DNA from: Hyphomonas sp.
GTDB lineage: Bacteria; Pseudomonadota; Alphaproteobacteria; Caulobacterales; Hyphomonadaceae
Assembly (NCBI GenBank): GCA_024743015.1
Contig: JANSXJ010000080.1
Location: forward strand, 1-12,767
Length of the DNA: 12,767 nucleotides
Reading direction: 5' to 3'
Each line of letters starts with the position of its first letter. The first letter of the stretch is position 1. The notes beneath the pieces were generated by a model. The model was not told the origin of the DNA, did not search any database, and was given only the letters and a program-made list of their open reading frames with translations. The position numbers and the translations under genes are program-made. Positions 1 through 7,687 of this stretch are shown one piece after another.

Positions 1-1
1 A

Positions 2-31
2 GAACAGAACGAGAATAAACATAACAGGAAC
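2..31. promoter_or_regulatory. Degenerate LexA (SOS) half-sites upstream of lexA
   Basis: Two near matches to the alphaproteobacterial LexA operator (direct repeat GAAC-N7-GAAC) are visible: GAAC at 2-5 with GAAT at 13-16, and AAAC at 17-20 with GAAC at 28-31. Each matches seven of eight consensus bases, and an extra GAAC lies at 7-10. LexA commonly represses its own gene, so the position 26 to 55 bases before the start fits autoregulation. The stretch is A-rich, which raises the chance of accidental matches, and the window begins here, so a better site could lie further left. No clear -35/-10 pair can be named. Confidence 0.4.
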
Positions 32-56
32 AGATTCGCATTCCTGGAGGAACTCC

Positions 57-734
57 GTGCTCACAACCAAACAAAAAGAGCTGCTTCTTTTTATTCACGA
101 ACGGATTAAGGCCGATGGCGTTTCTCCCTCATTTGACGAGATGAAAGAAGCGCTGAACCTGGCCTCCAAATCTGGTATTCATCGCCTCATCGTGGCTCTG
201 GAAGAGCGCGGCTTCATTCGCCGTCTCGCTAATCGGGCGCGGGCGCTAGAAGTACTGAAGATGCCGGATTCGGCGACCCCAGCTGCACCACCGCGCGGAC
301 GGCAAACCTTCCGCCCCAGCGTGGTGGGGTCCAAAACGCCTGAAATGGGACGTAACACCATTCCAGTGCTGGGTCGGATTGCCGCCGGTGTCCCGATCAC
401 GGCCATCCAGAATGAAGTCGACCGGGTGACCCCGCCTGAGGAGTATGCTGACAGCGATGCTCACTATGCGCTTGAAGTCAAAGGCGATTCCATGATTGAG
501 GCTGGCATCCTTGATGGCGACATCGTGATCCTGAGACGCACTGACGCTGCGAACTCTGGCGACATTGTCGTTGCCCTGATTGATGATGAGGAAGCGACAC
601 TGAAACGTCTCCGCAAGAAAGGCGACTCCGTCGCTCTGGAAGCGGCCAACCCAGCCTATGAAACACGCATTTTCGGCCCGGACCGCGTCCGTGTACAAGG
701 ACAGTTGGTCGCGCTTATCCGCAAATATGAGTAA
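57..734 (+). CDS. lexA: LexA, SOS-response repressor and self-cleaving protease
   Basis: LexA represses DNA-damage genes and cleaves itself when activated RecA filaments form. The 225-residue protein shows the whole family layout: an N-terminal winged helix-turn-helix (about residues 1-65, beginning [10 protein letters not shown]), a long proline-rich linker (about 70-100), and a C-terminal S24 peptidase domain. The scissile Ala110-Gly111 bond sits in RIAAGVP, the nucleophile is Ser145 in KGDSM, and the general base is Lys183 in EATLKRL. The start is GTG at 57, with CTGGAGG at 44-50 six bases upstream; no other start fits as well. It is longer than the E. coli protein (about 202 residues), mainly through the linker, as is usual in Alphaproteobacteria. 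It converges on comEC with 25 bases between the two stop codons, and its terminator lies inside comEC. Possible self-regulatory sites lie directly upstream. Confidence 0.97.
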   Translation: MLTTKQKELLLFIHERIKADGVSPSFDEMKEALNLASKSGIHRLIVALEERGFIRRLANRARALEVLKMPDSATPAAPPRGRQTFRPSVVGSKTPEMGRNTIPVLGRIAAGVPITAIQNEVDRVTPPEEYADSDAHYALEVKGDSMIEAGILDGDIVILRRTDAANSGDIVVALIDDEEATLKRLRKKGDSVALEAANPAYETRIFGPDRVRVQGQLVALIRKYE

Positions 735-759
735 CGCGCGGCAGGGCCTTGGCACTGTC

Positions 760-2799
760 TCAATAGCACTTTCGCCAAGCCCGCTTTCCACAGGCGGGCT
801 TGGTCTTTTTCCGAAAGCCTTGGGCGCGTCGCTCCAGCGTGACACCGTTCTCGCGGACGACGTCTGACCATCTAATGGTCGTCTGGCTCTGCTCAGACTC
901 GCACCCGGTGACCTCAACGCCGCTTAAGACTACCGCCCAGTCTGACAGGTCGATACACTCTATTCCGGTGTCGTCCCGCAAAAGAGCAATCGTATCGCCC
1001 CGGAATGCCACAAAGCAATTCTCATCCTCCGGGCAAGAGGTGATCCTGGGCGCAGCCGAGAATCTGAGCGGCCCCAGACCGTCACCGTTATAGAAGCCGA
1101 TCCGCTCGACCTTACCAAAGGCGGTTTCCAGATAGACATCCCCTGACGGCGCCCAATGGATCCGATCTCGCGCCGACATCAACCAAACCCCTGCTGCGCT
1201 CATTATTAGGATCGCTGCAAGGACCGCACTGTTCCGGCTTCGCGCCAGGACGCACATCGAGATCATAGCGGCCGCGAACAGCGATAGGGTCGTGGCTGGC
1301 ATCTTGGGTAAGGTCACGCCCTCAAAATAGCCCCACGCTTTGACCGTGTGCGCGATGGTGAGCACCCACTCCAATGACCATCCCAACGCCCTCAACGCCG
1401 CACCTTCCAATCCGAATGGGGCGAGCAGTAAGGCGCCGGCTGCGAACGGGGCGCTTACCAGACTGATGATCGGCATGGCCAGCATATTGGCGAAAATACC
1501 GAGCCCCGCCGCCCGTTCGAAATGGTAAAGCGCGAACGGCATCGTCGCGAGACTGGTGACGAAAGACGTTACGGCTATGGACTTGACCCAGAAGCCAATG
1601 CCTAGCTGGCTCTGAAGATTCGCCTGCCTGCGCTCCTTCCACGCTTCATAGGTTGCGATCAACACCAAGGTCGCCGCGAACGACATCTGAAATCCCGGGG
1701 TCAAAACGCTCCAGGGCGCCAGCACGATAATGATTATCATCGCAATGGCGAGCGAGCGCTGCGTAAGCGCAGCGCGATCAAACAGCACGGCTCCGAACAA
1801 TACCAGAGCCATGACATAGGCACGCTGGGTTGACACGCTGGCACCGGAGAGCACCAGGTACGCCCCGCAGACCATCAGAGCCGCCGCTGCCGCAGGTTTC
1901 TTGACTGAGTATCGCAGGGCCAGCGGCTCGATCAGGGCGAGGCAGCGCCAGACCAGAGCAAAGACCAATCCCCCGACAATCCCGATGTGTAGCCCTGATA
2001 TAGCCAGCAAATGTGCAAGCCCGGCGCGGCGCAAAGCATCCTGATCCTCATGGGACAGGAAACTGCGATCGCCAGACGCAAGAGCCGCCGCAAAGCCCCC
2101 GGCTCTTTCTCCTGAGGCGGCGCGAACGTGCTGCCCCAAACGGCGCCGTATCTTTCCAATCTCCAATTCGAGGGCACCTGAACCGGCCATCGGCGCACCG
2201 ACGCCTCCGCCCTGACAGCGGCCCTGAACATATCCGACGCCGCCAAGCCCGCTATACCAAGCCTGTCGGTCAAACGCGTAATCACCCTGGATGACGGGCG
2301 CGGGCGGGGGCCGCAATGCCGCCCAGCAGCGAACAAAGCGCCCTGGTTCCGTCTCCAATCGAGAGATGTGGGTCAGACGAACCAGGTCAGGCGTTTGGGC
2401 TGACGATAATCCGTCCATCGCATGCACCCGAAGCACCAAACGAACACCGCGCTTCGCAGGCTCGACGCGGGTAATCCAGCCTTCCACCATTGTTGGGCCA
2501 ACCGGCTGATCTATTTGCACATGAGACAGGCGCTGTGTCGCCAGACAGCCCGCTAACACCCCCAAGCTCGAGGAGAACACGATGATTGCGATCGTGTGGA
2601 ACAGAGCCGTTTGTTGCCACCGCCGACTGAACAGCGCGGCTAGACCGCTGAAAATCGCGCCCATGACGATCCAAGGCATGGAAGGTTCAAAATTTACCGA
2701 AAAATACCAGGCCGCTCCCATCAGCATGCCGAGCGCACAGAATGTCGGTAACCTGTCTCGCGAGGTGAACTGTAATAAGGACGACGGAAAACGCCGCAT
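760..2799 (-). CDS. comEC: ComEC/Rec2-family DNA-uptake channel protein
   Basis: ComEC is the inner-membrane channel that moves single-stranded DNA into the cytoplasm during natural transformation. With the start chosen here the protein has 679 residues. It has N-terminal hydrophobic segments, a DUF4131-like soluble part (about 95-195), then the polytopic Competence domain with its signature GLAHLLAISGLHIG (about 260-273), GASVSTQRAYVMA (about 319-331) and LTPGFQMSF (about 367-375). The C-terminal region (about 540-679) sits where many ComEC proteins carry a metallo-beta-lactamase domain, but no HxHxDH motif is visible. The open frame extends to 2967 and overlaps gltX; I chose ATG at 2797-2799 because GGGAGG lies just upstream and the extra 56 residues look non-native. 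The last 17 codons coincide with the lexA terminator, giving a basic tail (KKTKPACGKRAWRKCY). Competence itself cannot be inferred from this gene alone. Confidence 0.92.
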   Translation of the reverse strand: MRRFPSSLLQFTSRDRLPTFCALGMLMGAAWYFSVNFEPSMPWIVMGAIFSGLAALFSRRWQQTALFHTIAIIVFSSSLGVLAGCLATQRLSHVQIDQPVGPTMVEGWITRVEPAKRGVRLVLRVHAMDGLSSAQTPDLVRLTHISRLETEPGRFVRCWAALRPPPAPVIQGDYAFDRQAWYSGLGGVGYVQGRCQGGGVGAPMAGSGALELEIGKIRRRLGQHVRAASGERAGGFAAALASGDRSFLSHEDQDALRRAGLAHLLAISGLHIGIVGGLVFALVWRCLALIEPLALRYSVKKPAAAAALMVCGAYLVLSGASVSTQRAYVMALVLFGAVLFDRAALTQRSLAIAMIIIIVLAPWSVLTPGFQMSFAATLVLIATYEAWKERRQANLQSQLGIGFWVKSIAVTSFVTSLATMPFALYHFERAAGLGIFANMLAMPIISLVSAPFAAGALLLAPFGLEGAALRALGWSLEWVLTIAHTVKAWGYFEGVTLPKMPATTLSLFAAAMISMCVLARSRNSAVLAAILIMSAAGVWLMSARDRIHWAPSGDVYLETAFGKVERIGFYNGDGLGPLRFSAAPRITSCPEDENCFVAFRGDTIALLRDDTGIECIDLSDWAVVLSGVEVTGCESEQSQTTIRWSDVVRENGVTLERRAQGFRKKTKPACGKRAWRKCY
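775..810 (+). terminator. Rho-independent terminator of lexA, inside the comEC 3' end
   Basis: A perfect 10-base-pair stem (CCAAGCCCGC at 775-784 with GCGGGCTTGG at 794-803) closes a 9-base loop and is followed by TCTTTTT at 804-810. It lies 41 bases after the lexA stop, in the right orientation to end lexA. On the opposite strand the same bases encode the last residues of ComEC (stop at 760-762). There is no T-run on the minus-strand side, so it should act in one direction only. Confidence 0.88.
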
Positions 2800-2890
2800 C
2801 TTTCCTCCCACCCCTTGCGAAACTGTAGCAGAGCGTGTTGAAGCGGGGAAGAATGGTCTGAATCCCGTCCACAAGCTTTGAAAGTCGTCG
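2800..2890. promoter_or_regulatory. Divergent comEC/gltX intergenic region
   Basis: These 91 bases separate the divergent starts of comEC (minus) and gltX (plus), so promoters for both should lie here or extend into the neighbouring coding sequences. The comEC Shine-Dalgarno GGGAGG lies at its left edge. No convincing -35/-10 pair stands out on either strand, and no hairpin or operator is visible. Confidence 0.4.
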
Positions 2891-4351
2891 ATGAAAGTCG
2901 TTACCCGTTTTGCCCCTTCCCCCACCGGAATGCTGCATATTGGCGGCGCACGCACGGCGCTCTTCAACTATCTTTTCGCAAAACATCATGGCGGCAAATT
3001 CCTGCTCCGCGTTGAAGATACCGACAAAGCGCGATCAACCGATGAGGCTACGCGAGCCATATTAGATGGGATGAACTGGCTGGGGCTCCATGCTGATGAA
3101 GACATTGTTTTTCAGAGCAAAAATGTAGACCGCCACATTGAATGCGCGCAGCAAATGATCGCCAACGGGACGGCGTTTAAGTGTTATGCGACACCGGAAG
3201 AGCTGCAGGCCCGACGCGATGCTGGCGAAGAAAAGCGTAAAGCCGCTAAAGCGGAAGGGTTGAGTGACGCTGAGCGAGACGCGCTTTTGGCGGAAGCGGA
3301 TGACCTCCTCGCGCCCTATCGATCCCCCTGGCGCGATGGCGGTGATCCACCCGGCTCTGACGCTCCCTACACCATTCGGCTTCGCGCCCCTGATGATGAG
3401 GAAATCGTGGTCTCCGATCATGTTCAGGGAACCGTGACGCTGAAAACTCGCGAAATCGACGACCTCATCCTGCTCCGGGCCGACGGGACACCAACTTACA
3501 TGCTGGCCGTGGTGGTTGATGATCACGATATGGGCGTCACTCATGTGATCCGCGGCGACGATCACTTCCGTAATACGTTCCGGCAGCTGCCCATTTACCG
3601 GGCGATGCAATGGCCAGTGCCGGAATTCGCGCATGTTCCGATGATCCATGGCTCTGATGGTGCCAAACTGTCCAAACGACATGGCGCGCTCTCCACTTTG
3701 GCGTATCAGGATATGGGGTACTTGCCCGAAGCCATGAATTCCTACCTCATCCGTCTGGGGTGGAGCCATGGCGACCAGGAAGTCTTCACCATGGAGGAAG
3801 CAGCCAGCGTTTTCGACCTGGACGGCATCAACAAGGCGCCGGGCCGGCTCGATCTGGAGAAACTTGGCGACGTTAATGCGCATTTTATCAGAAATATCGA
3901 TGAGGCTCGCCTCCTGGCCCTGCTCGGACCTGAAATCGAGAAAATTACGCCCCTGACATCGGCCCTGACTGAGCGCGTGCAGCATGCGATCCCAACGCTG
4001 AAGGAACGCGGGCAAACCCTGCCAGAACTCGCGGAATCCTGCCGTTTTCTTTGGGATAGCAACGCCGAAAACCTCAACAAGAAAGCCCGTAAAGCCTTGC
4101 GCGAAGACGGGATCAAACGTCTATCAGAACTCCGTGAAGCACTAGACGGCGCGGATTCTTGGACTATTGAAGCATTGCAGGGTGTTCTGGACTCATATTG
4201 TGCAGCGCACACTCTCTCCATGGGACAGGTTGGTCCGCCACTGCGGGCCGCGCTGACCGGAGGTCTGCCAGCGCCAGATCTCGCGCCCGTCATGTATTGG
4301 CTTGGCCGCGATGAAGTTCTGGCACGTATAGATAACCACTTGCCCGCTTAG
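2891..4351 (+). CDS. gltX: Glutamyl-tRNA synthetase
   Basis: This class I aminoacyl-tRNA synthetase attaches glutamate to tRNA(Glu) in the cytoplasm. The 486-residue protein opens with [17 protein letters not shown], holding the HIGH-type motif HIGG (17-20). The KMSKS-type loop is KLSKR (259-263) within [12 protein letters not shown], and the segment around 191-230 ([14 protein letters not shown] onward) is typical of the catalytic core. Residues about 370-486 form the helical anticodon-binding part. A charged, helix-prone stretch (about 103-145) lies in the acceptor-binding insert, with a single cysteine (C98), so the zinc site of the E. coli enzyme is not evident. Many Alphaproteobacteria use such an enzyme in a non-discriminating way and correct Glu-tRNA(Gln) with GatCAB; the sequence does not settle that here. 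No strong Shine-Dalgarno precedes the ATG. It is probably co-transcribed with gltA, 37 bases downstream. Confidence 0.97.
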   Translation: MKVVTRFAPSPTGMLHIGGARTALFNYLFAKHHGGKFLLRVEDTDKARSTDEATRAILDGMNWLGLHADEDIVFQSKNVDRHIECAQQMIANGTAFKCYATPEELQARRDAGEEKRKAAKAEGLSDAERDALLAEADDLLAPYRSPWRDGGDPPGSDAPYTIRLRAPDDEEIVVSDHVQGTVTLKTREIDDLILLRADGTPTYMLAVVVDDHDMGVTHVIRGDDHFRNTFRQLPIYRAMQWPVPEFAHVPMIHGSDGAKLSKRHGALSTLAYQDMGYLPEAMNSYLIRLGWSHGDQEVFTMEEAASVFDLDGINKAPGRLDLEKLGDVNAHFIRNIDEARLLALLGPEIEKITPLTSALTERVQHAIPTLKERGQTLPELAESCRFLWDSNAENLNKKARKALREDGIKRLSELREALDGADSWTIEALQGVLDSYCAAHTLSMGQVGPPLRAALTGGLPAPDLAPVMYWLGRDEVLARIDNHLPA

Positions 4352-4388
4352 GGTGGGCCAAGAGAACGGAATATGCATGAGGGCTGAG

Positions 4389-5690
4389 ATGATCAACAAG
4401 ACCAAACAAACCGATACCGCGAAACTTGAGGTAAAGGGCAAGACCCTTGAGCTCCCCGTTCTGAGTGGCACGCATGGCCCCGACGTCATTGACGTCAGAC
4501 GCCTCTACGCGGATGGCGATGTCTTCACGCTAGACCCCGGTTTTACGTCGACAGGTTCTTGCGAAAGCCAGATTACCTTTATCGATGGCGAGGAAGGGAT
4601 CCTTCTGCACCGCGGTTATCCGATTGACCAACTCGCTGAGCAGTCCGGCTTTCTCGAAGTTGCGTATCTCCTTTTGAACGGCGAATTGCCGACACAGGCC
4701 GAATTCCGCGCGTTTAATGGCCGTGTCACGCAGCACACGCTTCTGCACACGCAAATGGACCGTTTCTTTGACGGCTTCCGTCGTGACAGCCACCCAATGG
4801 CCATGCTGACGGGTACGGTTGGCGCGATGTCTGCGTTCTATCCCGGTGCGATGGACAGCTCAGACCCCGAGGAACGCAACCTCGCCTATATCCGTCTGAT
4901 CGCCAAAATGCCGACGCTCGCTGCCCGTATCTACAAATATACCCAAGGCCAGAAATTCGTCGATCCAGTGAATGAGCTGTCTTATGGCGAAAACTTCCTG
5001 CGGATGTGTTTCTCCGTCCCGGCTGAGAAGTACAAGACCAGCCAGACGCTCGCCCGCGCGATGGACAAGATCTTCATTCTCCACGCCGATCACGAGCAGA
5101 ACGCATCGACCTCGACCGTCCGTCTCGCAGGCTCTTCAGGCGCCCACCCTTATGCGGCGATTGCGGCGGGTGTAGCTTCGCTTTGGGGACCAAGCCATGG
5201 CGGCGCAAACGAAGCCTGCCTCAACATGCTCCGCGAAATTGGTACCGTCGATCGCATCCCGGAATATATCGAGAAATCAAAGGATAAGTCCGACAGTTTC
5301 CGCCTGATGGGTTTCGGACACCGGGTTTACAAGAATTACGATCCGCGCGCGACCGTGATGCAGAAAACCGCTCACGAAGTCTTGGACGAGCTCGGCATCG
5401 ACACGCCGATCCTGCGCGTCGCCAAAGAATTGGAACGCCTGGCTCTGGAAGACGATTATTTCCGCGAGAAGAAGCTGTATCCAAATGTCGACTTCTATTC
5501 CGGCGTCATCCTCGATGCCATGGGCTTCCCGACGGACATGTTCACGGTGCTGTTCGCGCTGGCACGAACAGTGGGTTGGTGTTCTCAGCTGAACGAATTC
5601 ATCGAAGACCCGTCACAACGCATTGGTCGACCGCGTCAGATCTATACAGGTGCAGCCAAGCGCGACTTCGTACCTATTTCGAAACGTTGA
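4389..5690 (+). CDS. gltA: Citrate synthase (type II)
   Basis: Citrate synthase condenses acetyl-CoA with oxaloacetate at the entry to the TCA cycle. With the start used here the protein has 433 residues, close to the 427 of E. coli GltA. Catalytic residues are in place: His270 in [10 protein letters not shown], His311 in [14 protein letters not shown] and Asp368 in PNVDFYSG; the substrate-binding HADHEQNAS motif is at about 232-240. Start choice is uncertain. The frame is open from GTG 4353 (445 residues) and also has ATG 4377. I prefer ATG 4389 because GAGGG lies five bases before it, and because the resulting N-terminus (a short polar lead, then [14 protein letters not shown]) resembles other proteobacterial GltA proteins. 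It follows gltX by 37 bases. Its 3' end overlaps lpxB on the other strand by 17 bases, and its likely terminator lies within lpxB. Confidence 0.96.
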   Translation: MINKTKQTDTAKLEVKGKTLELPVLSGTHGPDVIDVRRLYADGDVFTLDPGFTSTGSCESQITFIDGEEGILLHRGYPIDQLAEQSGFLEVAYLLLNGELPTQAEFRAFNGRVTQHTLLHTQMDRFFDGFRRDSHPMAMLTGTVGAMSAFYPGAMDSSDPEERNLAYIRLIAKMPTLAARIYKYTQGQKFVDPVNELSYGENFLRMCFSVPAEKYKTSQTLARAMDKIFILHADHEQNASTSTVRLAGSSGAHPYAAIAAGVASLWGPSHGGANEACLNMLREIGTVDRIPEYIEKSKDKSDSFRLMGFGHRVYKNYDPRATVMQKTAHEVLDELGIDTPILRVAKELERLALEDDYFREKKLYPNVDFYSGVILDAMGFPTDMFTVLFALARTVGWCSQLNEFIEDPSQRIGRPRQIYTGAAKRDFVPISKR

Positions 5691-6837
5691 TCACGCTGAG
5701 AATTGCCTGCGCCGCGATAGTCGGTGCAGGCTCATCGCGCTCTCCCATTCGGGAGAGCGCTTTGTTTTGCGCCTCGATTTGAGCCCGCAAGGCCTCAGCA
5801 TCCGATAGTAGAGCACTGGCGCGCTCCGCCACAATATCCGCGCGAAAGCGCGTCTGGACATATTCCGGCGCGATCTCGGCATCGTCAGCCGCAATATTCA
5901 GCAGCGTAATATGCTCCGGCTTGTAAAGCAGATATCGCGCCAAAACCCAGGTCATCCAACCGGTCTTGTAGCCAACGATGAAGGGGGTCCCCTGAACGGC
6001 AAGCTCGCTCGTAACCGTTCCGGAACAAGCGAGTGCCAGGTCAGCGGCAGCCATGATGTCTGCGGCGTTGTCGCCTTCATTCGAGACCACCGCCCAGTCG
6101 GCAAGATTTGGGTAATCTGCTAGAAACTGTGTGCGAACAGAGGGTGCAGGCGCCGCGACAATGCGCAGTTCGGGTCGTTCAGACTTAAGAAGCCAGGCCG
6201 CCTCCATGAGCACCGGCGCCACCCGCTTAATCTCGCTCGGCCGGCTACCCGGCAGGATCAGAACCATCTGTTCGGATTCTGACAGTCCGAGCTTACCGCG
6301 GTATGCATCACGGTCGCCACGCTCGGTCCGGCTGAGCGCAGGATTTCCCATCACCGTTACAGGCAATCCATATGGCTCATAGTATCCGGTTTCCATCTGG
6401 TGGATGCAGATGAGATGATCAACGAGATTGGACAGCGTCTTGGCGCGACCTGGACGAGTCGCCCAGACTTGAGGGCCGACCAGCTTGATCAGCTTGATCG
6501 TCGGGTCGCGGTCGCGAACCCGTTGGGCGACCCGCAACATAAAGCCCCAGGAGTCGACCAGAATCACGGCGTCGGGCCCAAAGGCCAGTATTGCATCAGC
6601 GGCGGCGTCTGCGAGTTTTACGACAGTGCCGTACGCCTTGAGGCCTTCGAAGAGCCCCAGAATGGAAAGCGGTGCGATATCGATCGGCGACTCTATCCCG
6701 ATCTTCTTGAGCTCACCGCCACCAATCCCTGCCAACTCAACACTGGGCGCCTGCGCTTTGATCGCTTCCGCCGTTTCACGCGCCAGCAAATCTCCCGATG
6801 GCTCGGCGGCGACCAGGAAAATGCGCGGGGCCTTCAC
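5674..6837 (-). CDS. lpxB: Lipid-A-disaccharide synthase (GT19)
   Basis: LpxB joins UDP-2,3-diacylglucosamine and lipid X (2,3-diacylglucosamine 1-phosphate) into the beta-1',6-linked lipid A disaccharide at the inner face of the inner membrane. The 387-residue protein matches the usual length (382 in E. coli). Motifs in order: [11 protein letters not shown] near the N-terminus (6-16), DSWGF (95-99), [14 protein letters not shown] (118-131), [11 protein letters not shown] (195-205) and [10 protein letters not shown] (271-280), the last two typical of the nucleotide-binding half of family GT19. The start is GTG at 6835-6837, sharing GTGA with the lpxI stop, which suggests translational coupling. 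It is the last gene of the minus-strand block and overlaps gltA by 17 bases. No terminator for this operon is visible beyond its stop. Its substrate lipid X is made by the LpxI encoded just before it. Confidence 0.96.
   Translation of the reverse strand: MKAPRIFLVAAEPSGDLLARETAEAIKAQAPSVELAGIGGGELKKIGIESPIDIAPLSILGLFEGLKAYGTVVKLADAAADAILAFGPDAVILVDSWGFMLRVAQRVRDRDPTIKLIKLVGPQVWATRPGRAKTLSNLVDHLICIHQMETGYYEPYGLPVTVMGNPALSRTERGDRDAYRGKLGLSESEQMVLILPGSRPSEIKRVAPVLMEAAWLLKSERPELRIVAAPAPSVRTQFLADYPNLADWAVVSNEGDNAADIMAAADLALACSGTVTSELAVQGTPFIVGYKTGWMTWVLARYLLYKPEHITLLNIAADDAEIAPEYVQTRFRADIVAERASALLSDAEALRAQIEAQNKALSRMGERDEPAPTIAAQAILSVINVSK
5737..5768 (+). terminator. Rho-independent terminator of gltA, inside the lpxB 3' end
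   Basis: A perfect 10-base-pair stem (GCGCTCTCCC at 5737-5746 with GGGAGAGCGC at 5751-5760) closes a 4-base ATTC loop and is followed by TTTGTTTT (5761-5768). It lies 46 bases after the gltA stop and is oriented to end the gltX-gltA transcript. On the minus strand the hairpin encodes LpxB residues in the stretch [11 protein letters not shown], so both functions share the same bases. Confidence 0.9.
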
Positions 6838-7676
6838 GCGCTTGGATCCTGCGGGAATCCAAACAGAAATACACCAAGCTCTTTTGCACGTGCTTTGACA
6901 GCATCAACATCGACGATGAGCGCTCCGCGCGCCTCATAGCCGATCCCCGCCAAGCCCGCGGCTGCAACGCCATCAACAGTCTTCGCGCCGATCGTGGGCA
7001 GATCTATTCGGCGCTCCTGTTGCGGTTTAGGACGCTTGACCAGTACGCCAACGCGCTCCGCGTCGGAGCCTCTGATTTCGCCAGGGAGTTCAGCGCAACG
7101 CTTGAGCATTTCATCAGTGCCCTCTTGCGCCTCCACGCAGAGCACAAGCCCATTCGCTACGATGGCACCCTGCCCGATATCCATGCGGCCGATCTCGAGA
7201 GCGATGTGTGCCGCCTTCTCCAGATCTGCGCGTTGTGCGGGCGTCGGCATCGGTCCGACCAGCAAACCTTCAGGGGCCTCCAAGTGACCCGCTGCCTCAT
7301 TCGCACCGATAATCTCAAATCCTTCGTCTTCGAACACTTTGATCATAAACGTCAGCAGCGCATCATCGCCGTTCCGGGCGGCTGAAATTGCCTTGGGCAG
7401 AAGGGTCATGCCTTTCAGATCGGGCTTGAGCGCCTTGAAATCGGGACGCTTGACGACACCTGCAAAACACACCTGCTCACATCCAGCTTGACGGAACGCC
7501 TTGAACGCCTTTCCGATCTCCGCGAGGCCGCTCACCTCACCTGGGAACCGTTCGAGCGCCGGTTCCTCAAACCCCCGCAAACGCAAGACGTAAACGCCCT
7601 GCCCGCGCGCCATTGCCGCCTTAGCGACCTGGACGGGAAGCTCTCCCAAGCCTGCGATGATGCCCAGTGGTGCCAA
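6834..7676 (-). CDS. lpxI: UDP-2,3-diacylglucosamine pyrophosphatase LpxI
   Basis: LpxI (formerly DUF1009) hydrolyses UDP-2,3-diacylglucosamine to lipid X and UMP, replacing LpxH in most Alphaproteobacteria; the characterised enzyme is from Caulobacter. The 280-residue protein begins LGIIAGLGELP (4-14), has a middle part with FAGVVKRPDF (71-80) and IGANEAAGHLEAPEG (123-137), and a C-terminal domain with RIDLPTIG (223-230). Asp225 in that motif coincides in number and context with the catalytic aspartate reported for the Caulobacter enzyme. The start is a TTG at 7674-7676, chosen because a full AGGAGGT lies four bases before it (7681-7687, minus strand) and no ATG or GTG offers a better context. 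The gene starts 9 bases after the lpxA stop and ends overlapping lpxB by four bases. Confidence 0.95.
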   Translation of the reverse strand: MAPLGIIAGLGELPVQVAKAAMARGQGVYVLRLRGFEEPALERFPGEVSGLAEIGKAFKAFRQAGCEQVCFAGVVKRPDFKALKPDLKGMTLLPKAISAARNGDDALLTFMIKVFEDEGFEIIGANEAAGHLEAPEGLLVGPMPTPAQRADLEKAAHIALEIGRMDIGQGAIVANGLVLCVEAQEGTDEMLKRCAELPGEIRGSDAERVGVLVKRPKPQQERRIDLPTIGAKTVDGVAAAGLAGIGYEARGALIVDVDAVKARAKELGVFLFGFPQDPSA

Positions 7677-7680
7677 ACGG

Positions 7681-7687
7681 ACCTCCT
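7681..7687 (-). promoter_or_regulatory. Strong ribosome binding site deciding the lpxI TTG start
   Basis: On the minus strand the bases read TAGGAGGT: the lpxA stop codon TAG (7686-7688) runs directly into a full AGGAGGT Shine-Dalgarno, four bases before the TTG of lpxI. The strong site probably offsets the weak start codon, and its overlap with the lpxA stop suggests that ribosomes finishing lpxA help start lpxI. Confidence 0.8.

Noticed and set aside
246..917. Minus-strand open frame (223 residues) across lexA and the comEC end
   Set aside because: It is antisense to lexA and crosses the terminator, with no family features.
2800..2967. N-terminal extension of comEC into gltX (56 extra residues)
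   Set aside because: It would overlap gltX by 77 bases, while an ATG at 2799 has a good Shine-Dalgarno and gives a normal N-terminus.
3062..4015. Long minus-strand open frame (317 residues) inside gltX
   Set aside because: It lies wholly within a well-supported gltX and shows no recognisable domain; it reflects codon bias of the real gene.
4338..4361. Imperfect hairpin between gltX and gltA
   Set aside because: The stem needs a bulge and has no T-run after it; the two genes are better read as one transcript.
5540..5555. GTTC repeat resembling a LexA box in gltA
   Set aside because: The two GTTC units are separated by eight bases rather than seven and lie in conserved gltA coding sequence.
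7546..7562. GTTC-GAGCGCCG-GTTC repeat in lpxI
   Set aside because: The spacer is eight bases and GC-rich, and the site is within coding sequence.
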